Source: Gautieria morchelliformis
Lineage: Eukaryota; Basidiomycota; Agaricomycetes; Gomphales; Gomphaceae
Reading direction: 5' to 3'
Length of the DNA: 64,000 bases
Assembly (NCBI GenBank): GCA_015179125.1
Contig: WHVA01000228.1
Coordinates: 1 to 64,000, forward strand
This document shows, in pieces, positions 10,857 to 21,275 of the stretch. The position numbers and the translations under genes are program-made. A model generated the notes under the pieces. It searched no databases, was not told the DNA's origin, and saw only the letters and a program-made list of their open reading frames with translations. How positions within the stretch are numbered: the first letter of the stretch is position 1; each line of letters begins with the position of its first letter.

Positions 10857-13307
10857 TCATCGTTCGACAGGCTTGTACCTGCGCGCGACAAAAACATCCG
10901 CAGGCCCTGGTATGCCATATACCTCCTGCAGCCAGGAGCACGTTCCTGCGGACACATTAGCTCGAAGGGCAGGAACCGGCGGTGTCAGCCTGCTGATCGT
11001 GGTGAGCTTTGACAAGCTTGCGAGACCTAGGTAGTGACTGCTGTGGCGGCACGGTGTTACGTGGGGTCGAGTAGGGACGTGGATCCTGTGGTGAGTGTGT
11101 CGAGGGTCATGAATAATGAGTGTCTCGCCTGCGCTTGTAGTGTCGATCTTTCCAATAACCTGGAACGGCCGGCCCAGCAGCACATCATATGGTGCATTGT
11201 CATCGACTACATGTGCGTGGACAGGGATCGTGATCGAACTTATCGTAATTTGCAGATTTTCCACCACCCCTGTTGTTGAGTCCCCCCCGCCGTTCGCCAT
11301 CGTCATGCTGACTCGCACATCTGGATTGACGGCGAGTCCCAGTTTCTTTACCAGTCCATGCCGTATGTTGACCAGCGACGAAGCCGTATCAAACACCCCT
11401 ATGACCTGGTGAACCCCCTGCAGCAGAATGTCCAGCTCCCTCGGTGGACAATGGTACGGTATGGCGATGTCGTCTCCCACCTGCAGGACATCTGCGGGCG
11501 CCGTGAACAAAGTAGGGGTCGAAATCTTACTCGTCTTAAAGTTGTCCACCATCCGCCGCCTCACGTCTGGGCAGCTCGCAGCAATGTGTCGAAGGGGTAG
11601 CGTGACTGGAGTGTCAAGTACTGCGTTAAAGATGTCTTCTGGTGAGCAGGATTCCTCAATCTTGGAACGGAATTTGTATTGTGTTGCAGAATCCGGAGCC
11701 CGGTAACCTCCTGCTCCCTGTGCACTGGCTGGTGCCAACAGTACTGGTCGCTCTTCTCTCACTCTCTCTTCCCTCGCCCCACTTCCTCCCTCCTCTACCT
11801 CCACCACGAAACTCTCCGTCCCGTTCTCCTCCAACGATGTGGCATCCGCACCGACAAACATGGCTGGCTGGGTTGGGACTTCCTGAATGGATGCCGCTGG
11901 GACTTGACGGCGCTCCAACTCCGTGTCCACTACGAACTTGATGCCCTTCTCATGCGTCAGGATTCGTGAGTTGTCTGGCCAACAGTACCAGTCCCCCCTT
12001 TGAACGATCTTCCCCTCTCTGATATACTGTGCGGCCACGTCACACCTCCTCGTAGCGCAGCCGAGTCGTTTACAAAAGGCACACGGCCAAGGATCATTAG
12101 CTTGTAAGTTGTATGATGGCCTTGCCGGCCCCGGAGGTGCGTAAGGCGCTGCTTTTCCTGCTTGGAACGTCGCAGGTGCCGCAAGACGATCGGCTACTGT
12201 TGGGTAGTAGAGTACCAACTTTGCGTAATTGACCGCATAGTGGGTGTCGTGAACTTGCAGCGAGGTAAGTTTCTTGATGAGGTCGTCCAGTGACTCTGCT
12301 GACTCCTTTCCCTTTTCCTTCACGTCCGTTCCTCCTTTTCCAAACCGCACCTTCCTGACCCTCCGCTCCTCCTCCTCCTCTGTCTCCCCCCCCTTGTCCT
12401 CCTCCTTCTCCTCATCCTCCATCTCGTCTGCCCAGGACCGGCGTCCTCGTCCAACTTGCGGCTGCGGATCCAGGTCGAAAGCCTGATTATCGAAGATATA
12501 TTTGGCGGCTTTGAGAACGTCCTTATAGTCGTAAGGTATGGAAATGTCGTGATTCGGCTTCGAGATCCTGAGCTGATGCTTCAATGTAGTCCTAGTTCGG
12601 GGATGAAAGCCGAACCAGAACTGGCGGTCACGGTCTTCGATGGAGATCTTCTTTTGAGCAACAAGCCACTGGGCAATAGGTAAAAATGCACGGTAGTAGT
12701 CATTCAACTCATCTTCGTCTGCTATCTCAGTTCGTGCCGCCTTAGCAGTAAAAGTTTCGAGGGACTGGCGAGTATAGCGACGGGCTTTGAAGGCGTTGGG
12801 GTATAGGTCGGCCAACGATTTCTTGAACTCGTTCCAGTCGGCTGGATCATACCCGTCAAGTACCTCGAAGAGGTTACGCTGTTTCCTGGTTGCATACTTC
12901 CCAATCTGGGCAATGCGTTCCAAATCAGTAAGTTTTGCCGCGTCAGCTAAGGTTTCGAAGTGATCTAAGAAATCCTCCAATTCAGAATCTTTTCCGTCAA
13001 AAGTTTTAGGGGCTTTCGATGTCCCTGGTGCTGGCATTGCAGCTCGTCCAGTGTTAGTAGCCGCCATCGTTGTCAGTTGCCTACTCTGAGCTCGGGTAGT
13101 TACCTGTACTGATCGAGTGGCATGTGCAGGCGTCGTCGAAGGAACAGGAATTTGTGATCTGCGCGGAATGGTGTGAGAGGTAGATGGTGTTGTCCAAGGA
13201 TTAGGTGAGTGGCTCGTTGCGTTAGAGAGCCTTGAGAGGTGTCGATAAGCTGATATAGTCGCAAGGTCTTCGTTGTCGGAGGCGCTGTTCCTCGCGGTGG
13301 AGCACAC
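10857..13307 (-). CDS. Gag and aspartic protease, gypsy element 2
   Basis: The long frame begins a few bases inside the 5' LTR. The middle resembles fungal Ty3/gypsy Gag (a capsid-like helical region from about residue 95). A charged E/K-rich stretch and then a cysteine-bearing region follow. Near the end is a retropepsin-like domain with GVFDTASSLVNI in the active-site position and DVLLGRPF further on. The active site reads DTA where DTG or DSG is usual. It lies in the first position of the element, as expected. Confidence 0.8.
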   Translation of the reverse strand: MCSTARNSASDNEDLATISAYRHLSRLSNATSHSPNPWTTPSTSHTIPRRSQIPVPSTTPAHATRSVQVTTRAQSRQLTTMAATNTGRAAMPAPGTSKAPKTFDGKDSELEDFLDHFETLADAAKLTDLERIAQIGKYATRKQRNLFEVLDGYDPADWNEFKKSLADLYPNAFKARRYTRQSLETFTAKAARTEIADEDELNDYYRAFLPIAQWLVAQKKISIEDRDRQFWFGFHPRTRTTLKHQLRISKPNHDISIPYDYKDVLKAAKYIFDNQAFDLDPQPQVGRGRRSWADEMEDEEKEEDKGGETEEEEERRVRKVRFGKGGTDVKEKGKESAESLDDLIKKLTSLQVHDTHYAVNYAKLVLYYPTVADRLAAPATFQAGKAAPYAPPGPARPSYNLQANDPWPCAFCKRLGCATRRCDVAAQYIREGKIVQRGDWYCWPDNSRILTHEKGIKFVVDTELERRQVPAASIQEVPTQPAMFVGADATSLEENGTESFVVEVEEGGSGAREERVREERPVLLAPASAQGAGGYRAPDSATQYKFRSKIEESCSPEDIFNAVLDTPVTLPLRHIAASCPDVRRRMVDNFKTSKISTPTLFTAPADVLQVGDDIAIPYHCPPRELDILLQGVHQVIGVFDTASSLVNIRHGLVKKLGLAVNPDVRVSMTMANGGGDSTTGVVENLQITISSITIPVHAHVVDDNAPYDVLLGRPFQVIGKIDTTSAGETLIIHDPRHTHHRIHVPTRPHVTPCRHSSHYLGLASLSKLTTISRLTPPVPALRANVSAGTCSWLQEVYGIPGPADVFVARRYKPVER

Positions 13308-13312
13308 CAGTA

Positions 13313-13601
13313 TGTAGGGCGTTGTTCAGGCCTGGTGATGCTTCGATGGGTATGACTTAGAGGAAAGCTGCGCGAGTGAGAGGGGGCTCGAAAGATGATC
13401 TATTCCGTCGTAAAATGTACTACTTATATCTGGGAGGAACAATGAGAAAACTAAAAATAGCAAGGTATTGTGGACATGACGTGAGTAAGCCGGTGGACAA
13501 GATATGTGGACAGGATAGGATATGTGGACTTGTCCACCCACGGCTGTGTGTGGGTGCTTGTGTGCGCATCATCCGCAACTAGACAGCTACGCTGTCTTAC
13601 A
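13313..13601 (-). repeat. LTR of gypsy element 2 (5' LTR)
   Basis: It is 289 bp and differs from 6700-6988 at about four positions. For this minus-strand element it is the 5' LTR. Position 13602 starts the truncated BED-finger gene. Confidence 0.93.
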
Positions 13602-14126
13602 CTGCCCACCCGGATGGATGGCTGGTAGATCTAGATGGGATAGATGAAGTACCAGCAACGAAATCCAGAAACCCAAAGGATCGCACATTAGATACTCAAT
13701 TCTTTTTTGCTAACACACGGGTGGACCTGGAAGCCGGAAGAAAAATAATTGATTGCACACTGTGTCAGTATGTTACACCATGGCCTTTGAACTCTACTTA
13801 TTTACTTATTTATGAATCAGTAAAGTATACATTTATGATGTATCTACACTTCGCAGGCATATGCAAGTGTTTCACGAGGTAATAGTATATACATCACGGT
13901 TATTACTGTAAACTTACTAATCTATTCTGTTCAGGGAAAGTACAACGAGTGGTGTAAGAAAACAGGATTCATAGTACGCGAAGGTAGCCTGAGTTCGAAG
14001 GTAGAGATAGAGCTGTTACGTGAAGAGGAGGGCATGGAGGGATCAACCAGCGAGGGCAAGCCTGACTCAGGCTTCGAGTTGGATAGTGATTGCGACGACA
14101 TGATCGACGATGAGGAAGAATTTTAA
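13602..14126 (+). pseudogene. BED-type zinc-finger gene remnant, three exons, 5' truncated
   Basis: Three exons read in one phase: 13602-13767, 13821-13878 and 13935-14126 (TAA). Both introns are short (53 and 56 bp) with GTATGT...CAG and GTAATA...CAG ends. The product has a C2H2 layout typical of BED fingers: DCTLC at the end of exon 1, LRRHMQVFH in exon 2, then GKYNEWCKKTGF. The last ~40 residues are acidic and end in DDEEEF. In basidiomycetes this finger is commonly the N-terminus of hAT-type transposases, so this is probably transposon debris, though a host gene is possible. There is no in-frame ATG because the 5' side is cut by the LTR ending at 13601. Confidence 0.65.
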
Positions 14127-14204
14127 GGAAGAAGTTTAATCTCTTTTGCGCTACATACATCAAAATGATATCTGTGTCTACAATCCATTCCCCCACCAAC
14201 AGGC

Positions 14205-14335
14205 CATGGCCCAAGCCAAGGCCAAGCTGGAACCGAGCCAGGCCAAGTGCCCACGGCCTGGCTCAGGATTTTGCAGGCCAAAGCCAGCGCTAACCAGGCC
14301 AAAGCCACGGCTTTCAGGCCAAGCCAGGCCATGCC
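14205..14335. repeat. Degenerate GGCCAAG-rich repeat
   Basis: About 130 bases are built from variants of GGCCAAGCC and AGGCCAAAGCC, in a loose tandem arrangement. No family is recognised. It sits between the BED-finger remnant and a WD40 scrap. Confidence 0.6.
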
Positions 14336-14337
14336 CA

Positions 14338-14475
14338 TCACTAGACGGCACTACCCGAGTATGGGATGTAGACACTGGCCAGCTCGTTTCAGGACCTTTC
14401 AACCACACTTTGTCTGTCGACTCTGTGGCGTTCTGTCAATACGGCAAACACATCGTCTCAGGGGTTCATAACAAT
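14338..14475 (+). pseudogene. WD40-repeat fragment
   Basis: One and a half WD40 repeats are readable: DGTTRVWDVDTGQLVSGPF, then SVDSVAFCQYGKHIVSG. The wording is that of the beta-propeller of basidiomycete NACHT-WD40 proteins, like the repeats at 20800-21275. It ends abruptly where minus-strand Plavaka sequence begins, so it is a small displaced piece of such a gene. Confidence 0.7.
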
Positions 14476-15567
14476 CGCTATTCACTACATACCCATCCTC
14501 ATAAATAATACGGCGGGCTGCCTGCACATCATAACGGCGCTCGCGATTGTCTGTCCTTGGGTTGCCTCGGGTTTGACGATCCTGGGCTGTTCCCAGCCTA
14601 GAGATATGCTCTTTGCATGCCATACATTGTGGACAGGGACAGCCACCCAACTCGCAGATGCATGCAAGTAGAACCCTGTCATGACTTGTGTCAGTTTGAG
14701 GGCCACCATTCCATATGGACTTACTTCTCTGGATAGTCTGCAGACCAGGTGAAGATATGGGGGAATATACGACGGTCGACACCATCATAACACTGAATCA
14801 GCATACCATTTTTCCAGGCCTCAATAAATTCTTCATCTAACAGAACCGCCAGAGCTGCATGGTAGATCTCCCAATGGCAATGGGTCATCAATGGATCCAG
14901 CGCACGACCTTTCGAGCACCTGCCTTTGATTTGGTATCGCCGCTCCCCCAGAACCAGCTTCCCAGGCGACAGAAACTAATATTCGGATAGGGCCAAAGGG
15001 AGGCATAGAGAGAGGGTGGCCGCGAAACCTGAGGAGCAGGCGCCAAAACCGTCTCTCCAGCTGCCACATATTCGTCTGGAATCCGACTCGGTCGTCCATA
15101 ATAGAGGTGTGACAGACCAAAAGTATTTACGGCCGTGTGGACTGTCTCGGTCAAAACCAGTCGGAGATTTGTCCCGATCTGTAGGAATCAACATGGACCA
15201 GCCATCCCAGTCTCAGGTTCGTCAATCTCCTTTGCGCATGTCTCCACCCATTGCCATCTCTCCTGGGATCACTTCCAGACCTTCCACCCGGTCACGTGCC
15301 AGTGGCCTGTCTGGAAGTGGGCCATCGAGCCATCGATGTACCCTGCGGCATCCGCATATGGTTCTGGGAGCGGCTCCCCTCGGAGCCGCCCCATAGTACT
15401 CAATTGTGGCATCTAAGCGACAGGTTGTTCAGGCATCCAACAGCCCTAGGAAAAAAACAAAACTTACCTCCACTGCGAAATTGGCATTGCACCGATTGTC
15501 CAACTGAGGCCTCTTTGAGGCTGCCTGAGGTGGAGAAGTGGACCTAGATTGCAGGCGGTGACGCCGC
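14476..15567 (-). pseudogene. Plavaka-type transposase remnant, main part
   Basis: On the minus strand the pieces follow the order of basidiomycete Plavaka transposases. They are NTFGLSHLYYGRP and PYPNISFCRLGSWFW (about 14940-15150); then LLDEEFIEAWKNGMLI with RIFPHIFTWSADYPEK (14725-14870); then VLLACICELGGCPCPQC and AARRIIYEDGYVVNSD (14490-14675). The last two pieces are joined by a 49-bp intron, 14676-14724 (GTAAGT...GACAG), that keeps the frame. The C-terminal half of the transposase is missing. Frame shifts and stops occur between pieces, for example near 14885. The gene is split by the solo LTR at 15568-16594. Confidence 0.75.
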
Positions 15568-16594
15568 TGTCATGACCGGTTTATTTCTCCTACCGCACCA
15601 CCTCTATGTTCCCCCTTGTCACTCCCTAGCATCTTTACCAGAGTTCGCCGCACCTACCGACCACTTCCCCTCTACGTCCACTCTACCTGCTGTTCGCCCC
15701 ATTCTCCGAACTGCTATTCGCTGCTCGCACATTTCATCAGCAGGCACGCCATCGAATATGATCGATACCATTCACCCAGCATGATGGTTCATCATTAACC
15801 CCATCATCTTAATCCAACCCCATTGGGTGTTCGTATGGCCAAGGTGTGATTGCAGGACGTCTCTTCCATAGGCCGTGCGGGATCAACCCAGTAAACGAAG
15901 AGCCCGTGCAGGTTAGCGTGTATGCGGGTCCCAAGACATGGTTTTGTCCATAAATGCCTTCGCTCCCTTTATTCTCCATTGTTTCATGTTTGCATTCTCC
16001 CCCACTCTATTGTATGTTTATTCCATCTACCTAGTATCATGACCACGCACCCCTATCCAACCCCGACTCACAACGGCCTCTTTCCTATTCGCTGATACCT
16101 TACGAGCATTCGATATAAGTAGTTTACATTCACATGTATATTCCCCAGTTCAATTATCATACGTCGTTCATCTTGTGCAGCTTTGACCTCGCCGTGGTCA
16201 TCATCTTAAGTCTTCTCTTGGAGATTCCCATCTTCGACTAGCAAAGGATTTAGGCATCACTGGTGAGTTCTCATACTTCTTCTTTGCTACCTTAGCCTTC
16301 GAACTATTTTCCGCGCTGTTGGCGAAGGGCTCCGAAGAGCACCTTCGCCAGTGAAGGGATTGTCAAGGCTTAGACGGCCCTTCCGTGAGACCTTGCACGT
16401 TATATCGTCAAGAGTCACGGGCTATTTCGCTACGATTGTAGATAGGGTGAGCCCCGTTTAGGCAAACCCTCTTACCTTGTGAACATCCATTGGTTCACCT
16501 ATTCGCCGAACGGCATACTTATTCGCACAAGTTATTCGGGCATTCGCTGTGTTCACTAATACATGATATTAACGCCTGAAAACCACTCTTGACA
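15568..16594 (+). repeat. Solo LTR, family 2 (1027 bp), with 5-bp target duplication
   Basis: It starts TGTCATGACC and ends CTCTTGACA, and is flanked on both sides by GCCGC (15563-15567 and 16595-16599). These are the marks of an LTR left after recombination between the two ends of an element. The start is typical of many Ty3/gypsy LTRs. A fragment of the same family lies on the minus strand at 22257-23354. The insertion splits the Plavaka transposase remnant. No internal region is present, so age cannot be read from paired LTRs. Confidence 0.85.
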
Positions 16595-16712
16595 GCCGCT
16601 TCCCAAGCTGCTTCTCGGTTTCATAACGGGCGGCACGCACTCCAGCACATTTGCACGTGTGCTTGCCCAGGTCTGACTGCTGAACAAATTGGCGATGATA
16701 GTCTGAACAGCC
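16595..16712 (-). pseudogene. Plavaka-type transposase remnant, N-terminal part
   Basis: The minus strand reads FVQQSDLGKHTCKCAGVRAARYE and is in phase with the piece left of the solo LTR once one copy of the GCCGC duplication is discounted. The position and the C/H residues fit the N-terminal zinc-finger area of Plavaka transposases, but the match is short. Confidence 0.5.
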
Positions 16713-17029
16713 AATCAGCATGACTCGGAGAGACTCTGGGATGGCTCTTTGAAGTGGATAAGCAGGGTCAGTGCTTCAATGCCACACAGGTGTGAGGAGC
16801 ACGCACATGGGGATGAGCCAGACTCGCATTGAAATACCGCCTCAGCGCGCCGAGGGAGCCCCTTGTCAGTGATTATACATGAGTGAGCATAGTGAGACCA
16901 GAGATTTACCCCGTTATCATGAGACATAAAGATGTCACGAGCCTTGCCATGACCTACCGCGATGAGACTAGAAAGCAATCTATGGGCTTCAATGACCGTA
17001 GTGCCTATTCCTGGGTCCGGTATAGCCAT
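16713..17029. other. No recognisable gene
   Basis: A 112-codon minus-strand frame (16715-17053) is present but has no recognisable motif. It may be the promoter or 5' side of the NLR gene that begins near 17030. Confidence 0.4.
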
Positions 17030-17059
17030 TGTCACAATAGGTGATGATGTCACACTGGA

Positions 17060-17395
17060 CCCACACGGTTTTCCTGATGATGTACTGGTGACTACTACGT
17101 AAAACTCTTTGTGGATAAGGATGTGAAGAACTGCATTGCCTGCGAGTGGCAGTACTGCATCGTGGAATGAGTCATTCTATTTGTGCGTTTAATTCCAGTG
17201 TTATCTTCAGGTAGATCTTGAATCCATGCCCAGCATCGACTCGAATGGGGGTTCCATATTAGGAATCAATGTCTACGGGCACCGTACCTTTACCCGTCAT
17301 TACTATGTTGACGGTGTGAGGGAAAGCATTGAGTCACTGCTTGCAGAAGGAGCAACTACAGTTCAGTCCTTTTTGTTCATGGACGGAATGCATGT
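17060..17395 (+). other. C2-like N-terminal domain of the NLR pseudogene
   Basis: Pieces readable in nearby frames include LPASGSTASWNESFYL and, after an intron-like stretch ending CAG near 17210, GGSILGINVYGHRTF and RESIESLLAEGA. This follows the beta-strand pattern seen at the start of many mushroom NACHT-WD40 proteins. The start codon is not identifiable. Confidence 0.6.
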
Positions 17396-18359
17396 GTAAT
17401 CATTGAGCACAGCAGCTGTTGTTCACACACTGCGTAAATACGATGATGCAGGGAACATGCGTGAGGCTCTGACTGTCTTAGAGTTCACCCTCACGTCTTT
17501 CGCGACGTCCGACGAGGCGCGGGAGGCCCAGGTGGATGAAGCCATCAGCGGAACGAGAGTGGTTGACGATAATATGAACCCGCCGTGGTCTCTAATCCCT
17601 TGTGTATGGAATATAGTCAACCAGGTCACTTTGACCACCAATACTATCAATCCAATAGTGGTGGCTTGGGATCCCGATCCCCTCCTGAACAATATCAGGC
17701 TGTTTACCGATATCATGGATAAGGCCTCCGAGGTATAGTTCAAACACCTGGGCTCTCCCAGATCATCTCATTGACATGGTGTGCTTTAATTCTAGGTCCA
17801 TCCTTATGCGAAAATGGCATGGTCCATCCTGTCTCTTGCTCACATGGTACATCTATGACATACATTAGCCAGATGGACATAGCTGACATCTGGGGTTGAC
17901 TCTATTAGACAATCGTTGCTCAGATGGACCGGGACGATAGGATCCATGGTCTGGCGAAAATTATTGGAGACACATGCATTCATCCATCTGGCAGAGCCGT
18001 TGAGGAAAATTAAACCACAGAAGCCAATCATCTTAGCCTTGGAGCAGCAGACATTAGAGTGCAGCTACTTCATCTGCACCTACACAAAAAACGAGGGATC
18101 CTGTATGTTGAACCCACTGTCAGTTGGCCATAGCTGACAATCTTTGTTTAGGGAAAGGAACCGCGAAAATGTAGTGTCGGATGTTGACAGCATGGTCAAA
18201 CAGTACGAGGAATCTTTCGACAAACTCAAGTCGGAGCTACAACAACATGCTGTGATTCATACTGAAATCACTGTACTACATGTTCTGGATGTCATCAGTG
18301 ACATCTGTGAGTTTCTGACTTGAAGGCTTTCCCCAGGCTAATACGCATTGTAACCAGCC

Positions 18360-18943
18360 ATGGAAGTTCAGCTTAATGACATGGCCTATGCAGATGGAGC
18401 TGGATGTGATCGTAAAAAAGGCTGTTTGCTGGGTACTTGTGAGAAAGTTGTTGAGGAGATCTGCTATTGGGACAACCAGGATAGCGACGACACCCCCCGG
18501 ATATTTTTCTTGAACGATGTTGCAGGTGCTGGCAAATCTGCAATTGCTCCCGAGGTCGCTCGACGATTTGCCAGGCTTAAACGTCTCGGATCCTCTTACT
18601 GTTTTGACCGCAACCATCCTGCAGAGTGATCCCCCAACAATATCATTAGCACTATTGCTTGTGATCTGGCTGATCTGGACCCACAACTCAAAGCATTGTT
18701 GGTGAAAGTGGTTGGAGAGCAGAGAGCCCTTCGGACCACATGCATACCTCATCAGCAGTTCCAGAAGTTCATTTTAGACGCCGCCCATGGGCTAACGACC
18801 ACCGGACCAACGGTGATAGTTATTGATGCATTGGATGAGAGCGGAGACCTGAAATCTCGCCAGGGTCTCTTGTCTGTCCTTGGCAACGAAGCAGCAGAAT
18901 TACCGCCTAACTTCCATGTTCTCATAACCTCTCGTGCCGAAGA
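18360..18943 (+). other. NACHT domain, first part, of the NLR pseudogene
   Basis: A Walker A motif, GAGKSA, lies at about 18526-18543 within FFLNDVAGAGKSAIAPEVA. A Walker B motif, VIVIDALDESGD, lies at about 18812-18850. The sensor-like VLITSRAED ends exactly where the solo LTR starts. These are the core nucleotide-binding motifs of NACHT P-loop NTPases. Confidence 0.88.
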
Positions 18944-19590
18944 TGTTACGTATCGAGATTTCCGCTAAGTCGGAACTGGAAAGGACAGCGGCTTCAACTT
19001 GTAGGTTGCGCCCCCAATGAACTATCGTCCTAAGTATTTCGGAAATGAGTTGGAAGTCGGAATGTACTGAATTAGAGGTTGGTCGGAACTTGAGTCGGAA
19101 CTGAGGCGGAAGGCGGAGAGACTGAGGTCTTGCTAGACTCGCTGTGCTAAGAACAGGAGATGGAGCGAAGGAAATCAAGTATCGAAGGCGATTATCTGAT
19201 TGCAGAATAACAGACATACATGACAGGCTTTTTATACAAAGAGCTGAGACAACAGGTAATGGGGTAGTACTAAGCAAATTCCGGGGGAAGCGGAAGTCGA
19301 GTAGACAATGCATGGGAACTAACTAATTGGGAACAATGGGACTACAAGGGGGGTTCAGGGTAAGGTAGAACAATGGCAAAGAACAAGGGGTCGGGAAAAC
19401 ATATCTGACAACGAAAACAAGGAGGGCCAGACATATGGTCTTGATGAACGGTGAGGTGGGTCCAGTGGGTCCGAGTAATAGAGTCGAAAGAACAAGGGAA
19501 TAGAACAATGGGCGGAATGTTGGAAATATCGGAGGGGCGGAAAGTGTAGCGGAACTGAAGGTTGGAAGTTGGAAATGAACGGTCGTAACA
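18944..19590 (+). repeat. Solo LTR of the gypsy-1 family with 5-bp target duplication
   Basis: This 647-bp stretch starts TGTTACGTATCGAG, ends GGTCGTAACA, and is flanked by GAAGA on both sides (18939-18943 and 19591-19595). It matches 61987-62624 along its length and its end matches 1-76. It lies inside the NACHT domain. The perfect target duplication shows that it arose by insertion followed by LTR-LTR recombination. Confidence 0.93.
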
Positions 19591-20610
19591 GAAGAAGACA
19601 TCCTGGATGACCTTCTTGGGCAGAAGCATGTCCTTTCCAGGTCTGTAAAGGATATTGACCCGAACCCTGCCGATGCCGTCACCCACTTTGTGAAAGATCA
19701 ATTAGGTAACATTATGGACCTCGAGCGCAAATGGCCTAATGAGGGCTGGTGTCGATTATTAGTCATGAAGTCTGAAGGTCACTTTCAATGGGTGTCCATG
19801 GCTTGCCAGTTTGTTAAGGCGGTGGTACACGTGGTCACGTTCCTGTTAAGAAACTGGAGGAAATTTTAGTCAAGAACCTCCATGGGATGGATAAACTTTA
19901 TCACGGTATACTCGAGCAGATATTCGGGGATGGCAATGACTTGACGGACGATGTCAAGTGTCGCTTTCGCTTGGTGATGGGCTGCCTGCTGACTGCCAGA
20001 GAACTGCTCTCGATGTCTGCCTTGGAGAAGCTGTGCCATGGAGTCGAGTCGGATGCTGAGGTTAATGCTATTGTTGGGCCGATGGGCGCACTGTTGAGCC
20101 TTCCTATTTGAGAATCTGACCCAATCAGCCTGCTGCACACGTCTTTTCGTGACTTCTTGACAGATCGCGACAGGAGTCAAGCATACTACATCAATACATC
20201 TTGACACCATGACGGCCTTGCACTCTCATGCTTGCGCGTAATGATGGAAGAACTTTGTTTTAACATTTGTCAGCTTGAAACTTCGCATCTGCGCAATGAT
20301 GATGTGGTTGACTTGGCAACATGGGCCAAGAAGTAGGGCCAAGAAGTATATATCCCCACAACTTTCATACTCTTGCCATTTTTGGGTGGACCATGTTCAC
20401 GCCACTACCTTTACGCCAGGTATAGGTGCAAAGGTCAAGGAGTTCTTTGAGACTAAGCTACTCTACTGGCTGGAAGCTTTGAGTGTGATCAAGAAGGTCC
20501 CCACGGCATCAGCAGCGTTCTCATCAATAATGGACTGGAGTCAGGTGAGTGCCCGAGTTGTTATGAGATACGACGTGAGTCTAATGAACTTCAGGATAAT
20601 GACATTGTAG
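19591..20610 (+). other. NACHT end and helical region of the NLR pseudogene
   Basis: The frame resumes with DILDDLLGQKHVLSRSVKDID, RKWPNEGWCRLLVMKSEGHF and QWVSMACQFVK, the expected continuation of the NACHT domain. Further on are LYHGILEQIF, LLHTSFRDFLTD and HLRNDDVVDLA, which in this family form the winged-helix and helical part before the propeller. Several stops interrupt 20109-20600. Confidence 0.8.
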
Positions 20611-20799
20611 TATTCGTAATGGATACCCGGAATTTTATAGGTGCGTTTGGGAGTGTAATCTCTCAGAGTGCACCCCATGTCTATTTGTCGGCACTCCCGT
20701 TTGCACCTGAATGGTCAAAACTTTGCGAGACTTACCTCCCACGATTTCCACGACTACTCCGTATTGAGACTGGGAAAGCGACGACGTGGTTACCTATTC

Positions 20800-21275
20800 A
20801 AAACTTTCTTGTAGGCCACAACGCCAGCGTCAACTCAGTGGTGTTCTCGCAGAATGGCAAGTCCATTGTCTCCGGTTCTTTGACAAGACGATCCGCGTGT
20901 GGAATGCAGACACCAGGGAGCTCATTTCAACACCATTTCCATGCCACACCAACTCGGTCAGGTTGGTGGTGTTCTCACATGATGGAAACCACATTTTTTC
21001 CAGGTCTTTTGACAAGACAATCCATGTGTGGAATACAGACACCAGGAAGCTCATTTCAGCACTATTTGAAGGCCACACCCTCTGGGTCACGTCGGTGGCG
21101 GTCTCACATGACAGCAAGCGCATCGTCTCTGGGTCTTTTGACAAGACTATTTGTGTGTGGAATGCAGACACCTGGGAGCTCATTTCAGCACCATTCGAAG
21201 GCCACACTGACTCGATTTGGTCAGTGGCATTCTCACATGACGGCAAGTGCATCATCTCCGGGTCTTTTGACAAGG
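20800..21275 (+). other. WD40 repeats of the NLR pseudogene
   Basis: About four repeats are present, each with a GH near the start, an SVAFSHDGK-type strand, ISGSFDKTI and VWNADT. The period is about 129 bases: roughly 20883-21012, 21013-21141 and 21142-21270, after a partial first repeat. A propeller normally needs seven, so at least three are missing at the 3' side. Confidence 0.85.

Larger units (their letters stand above)
6700..13601 (-). mobile_element. Ty3/gypsy element 2 (LTR retrotransposon with paired LTRs)
   Basis: It is bounded by two direct 289-bp LTRs, 6700-6988 and 13313-13601, which read TGTAGG...CTTACA on the plus strand. I count four differences between them by eye (about 98.6% identity), so the insertion is recent. 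On the minus strand it carries gag-protease, then reverse transcriptase-RNase H, then integrase, in Ty3/gypsy order. The coding region has about two breaks. The left flank is the integrase of gypsy element 1, the right flank is a BED-finger gene remnant, and the 5 bases on either side do not match. This is therefore not a simple insertion into one site. Confidence 0.9.

Noticed and set aside
16715-17053. 112-codon minus-strand frame upstream of the NLR remnant
   Set aside because: It has no recognisable motif, and the plus strand at its right end belongs to the start of the NLR pseudogene.
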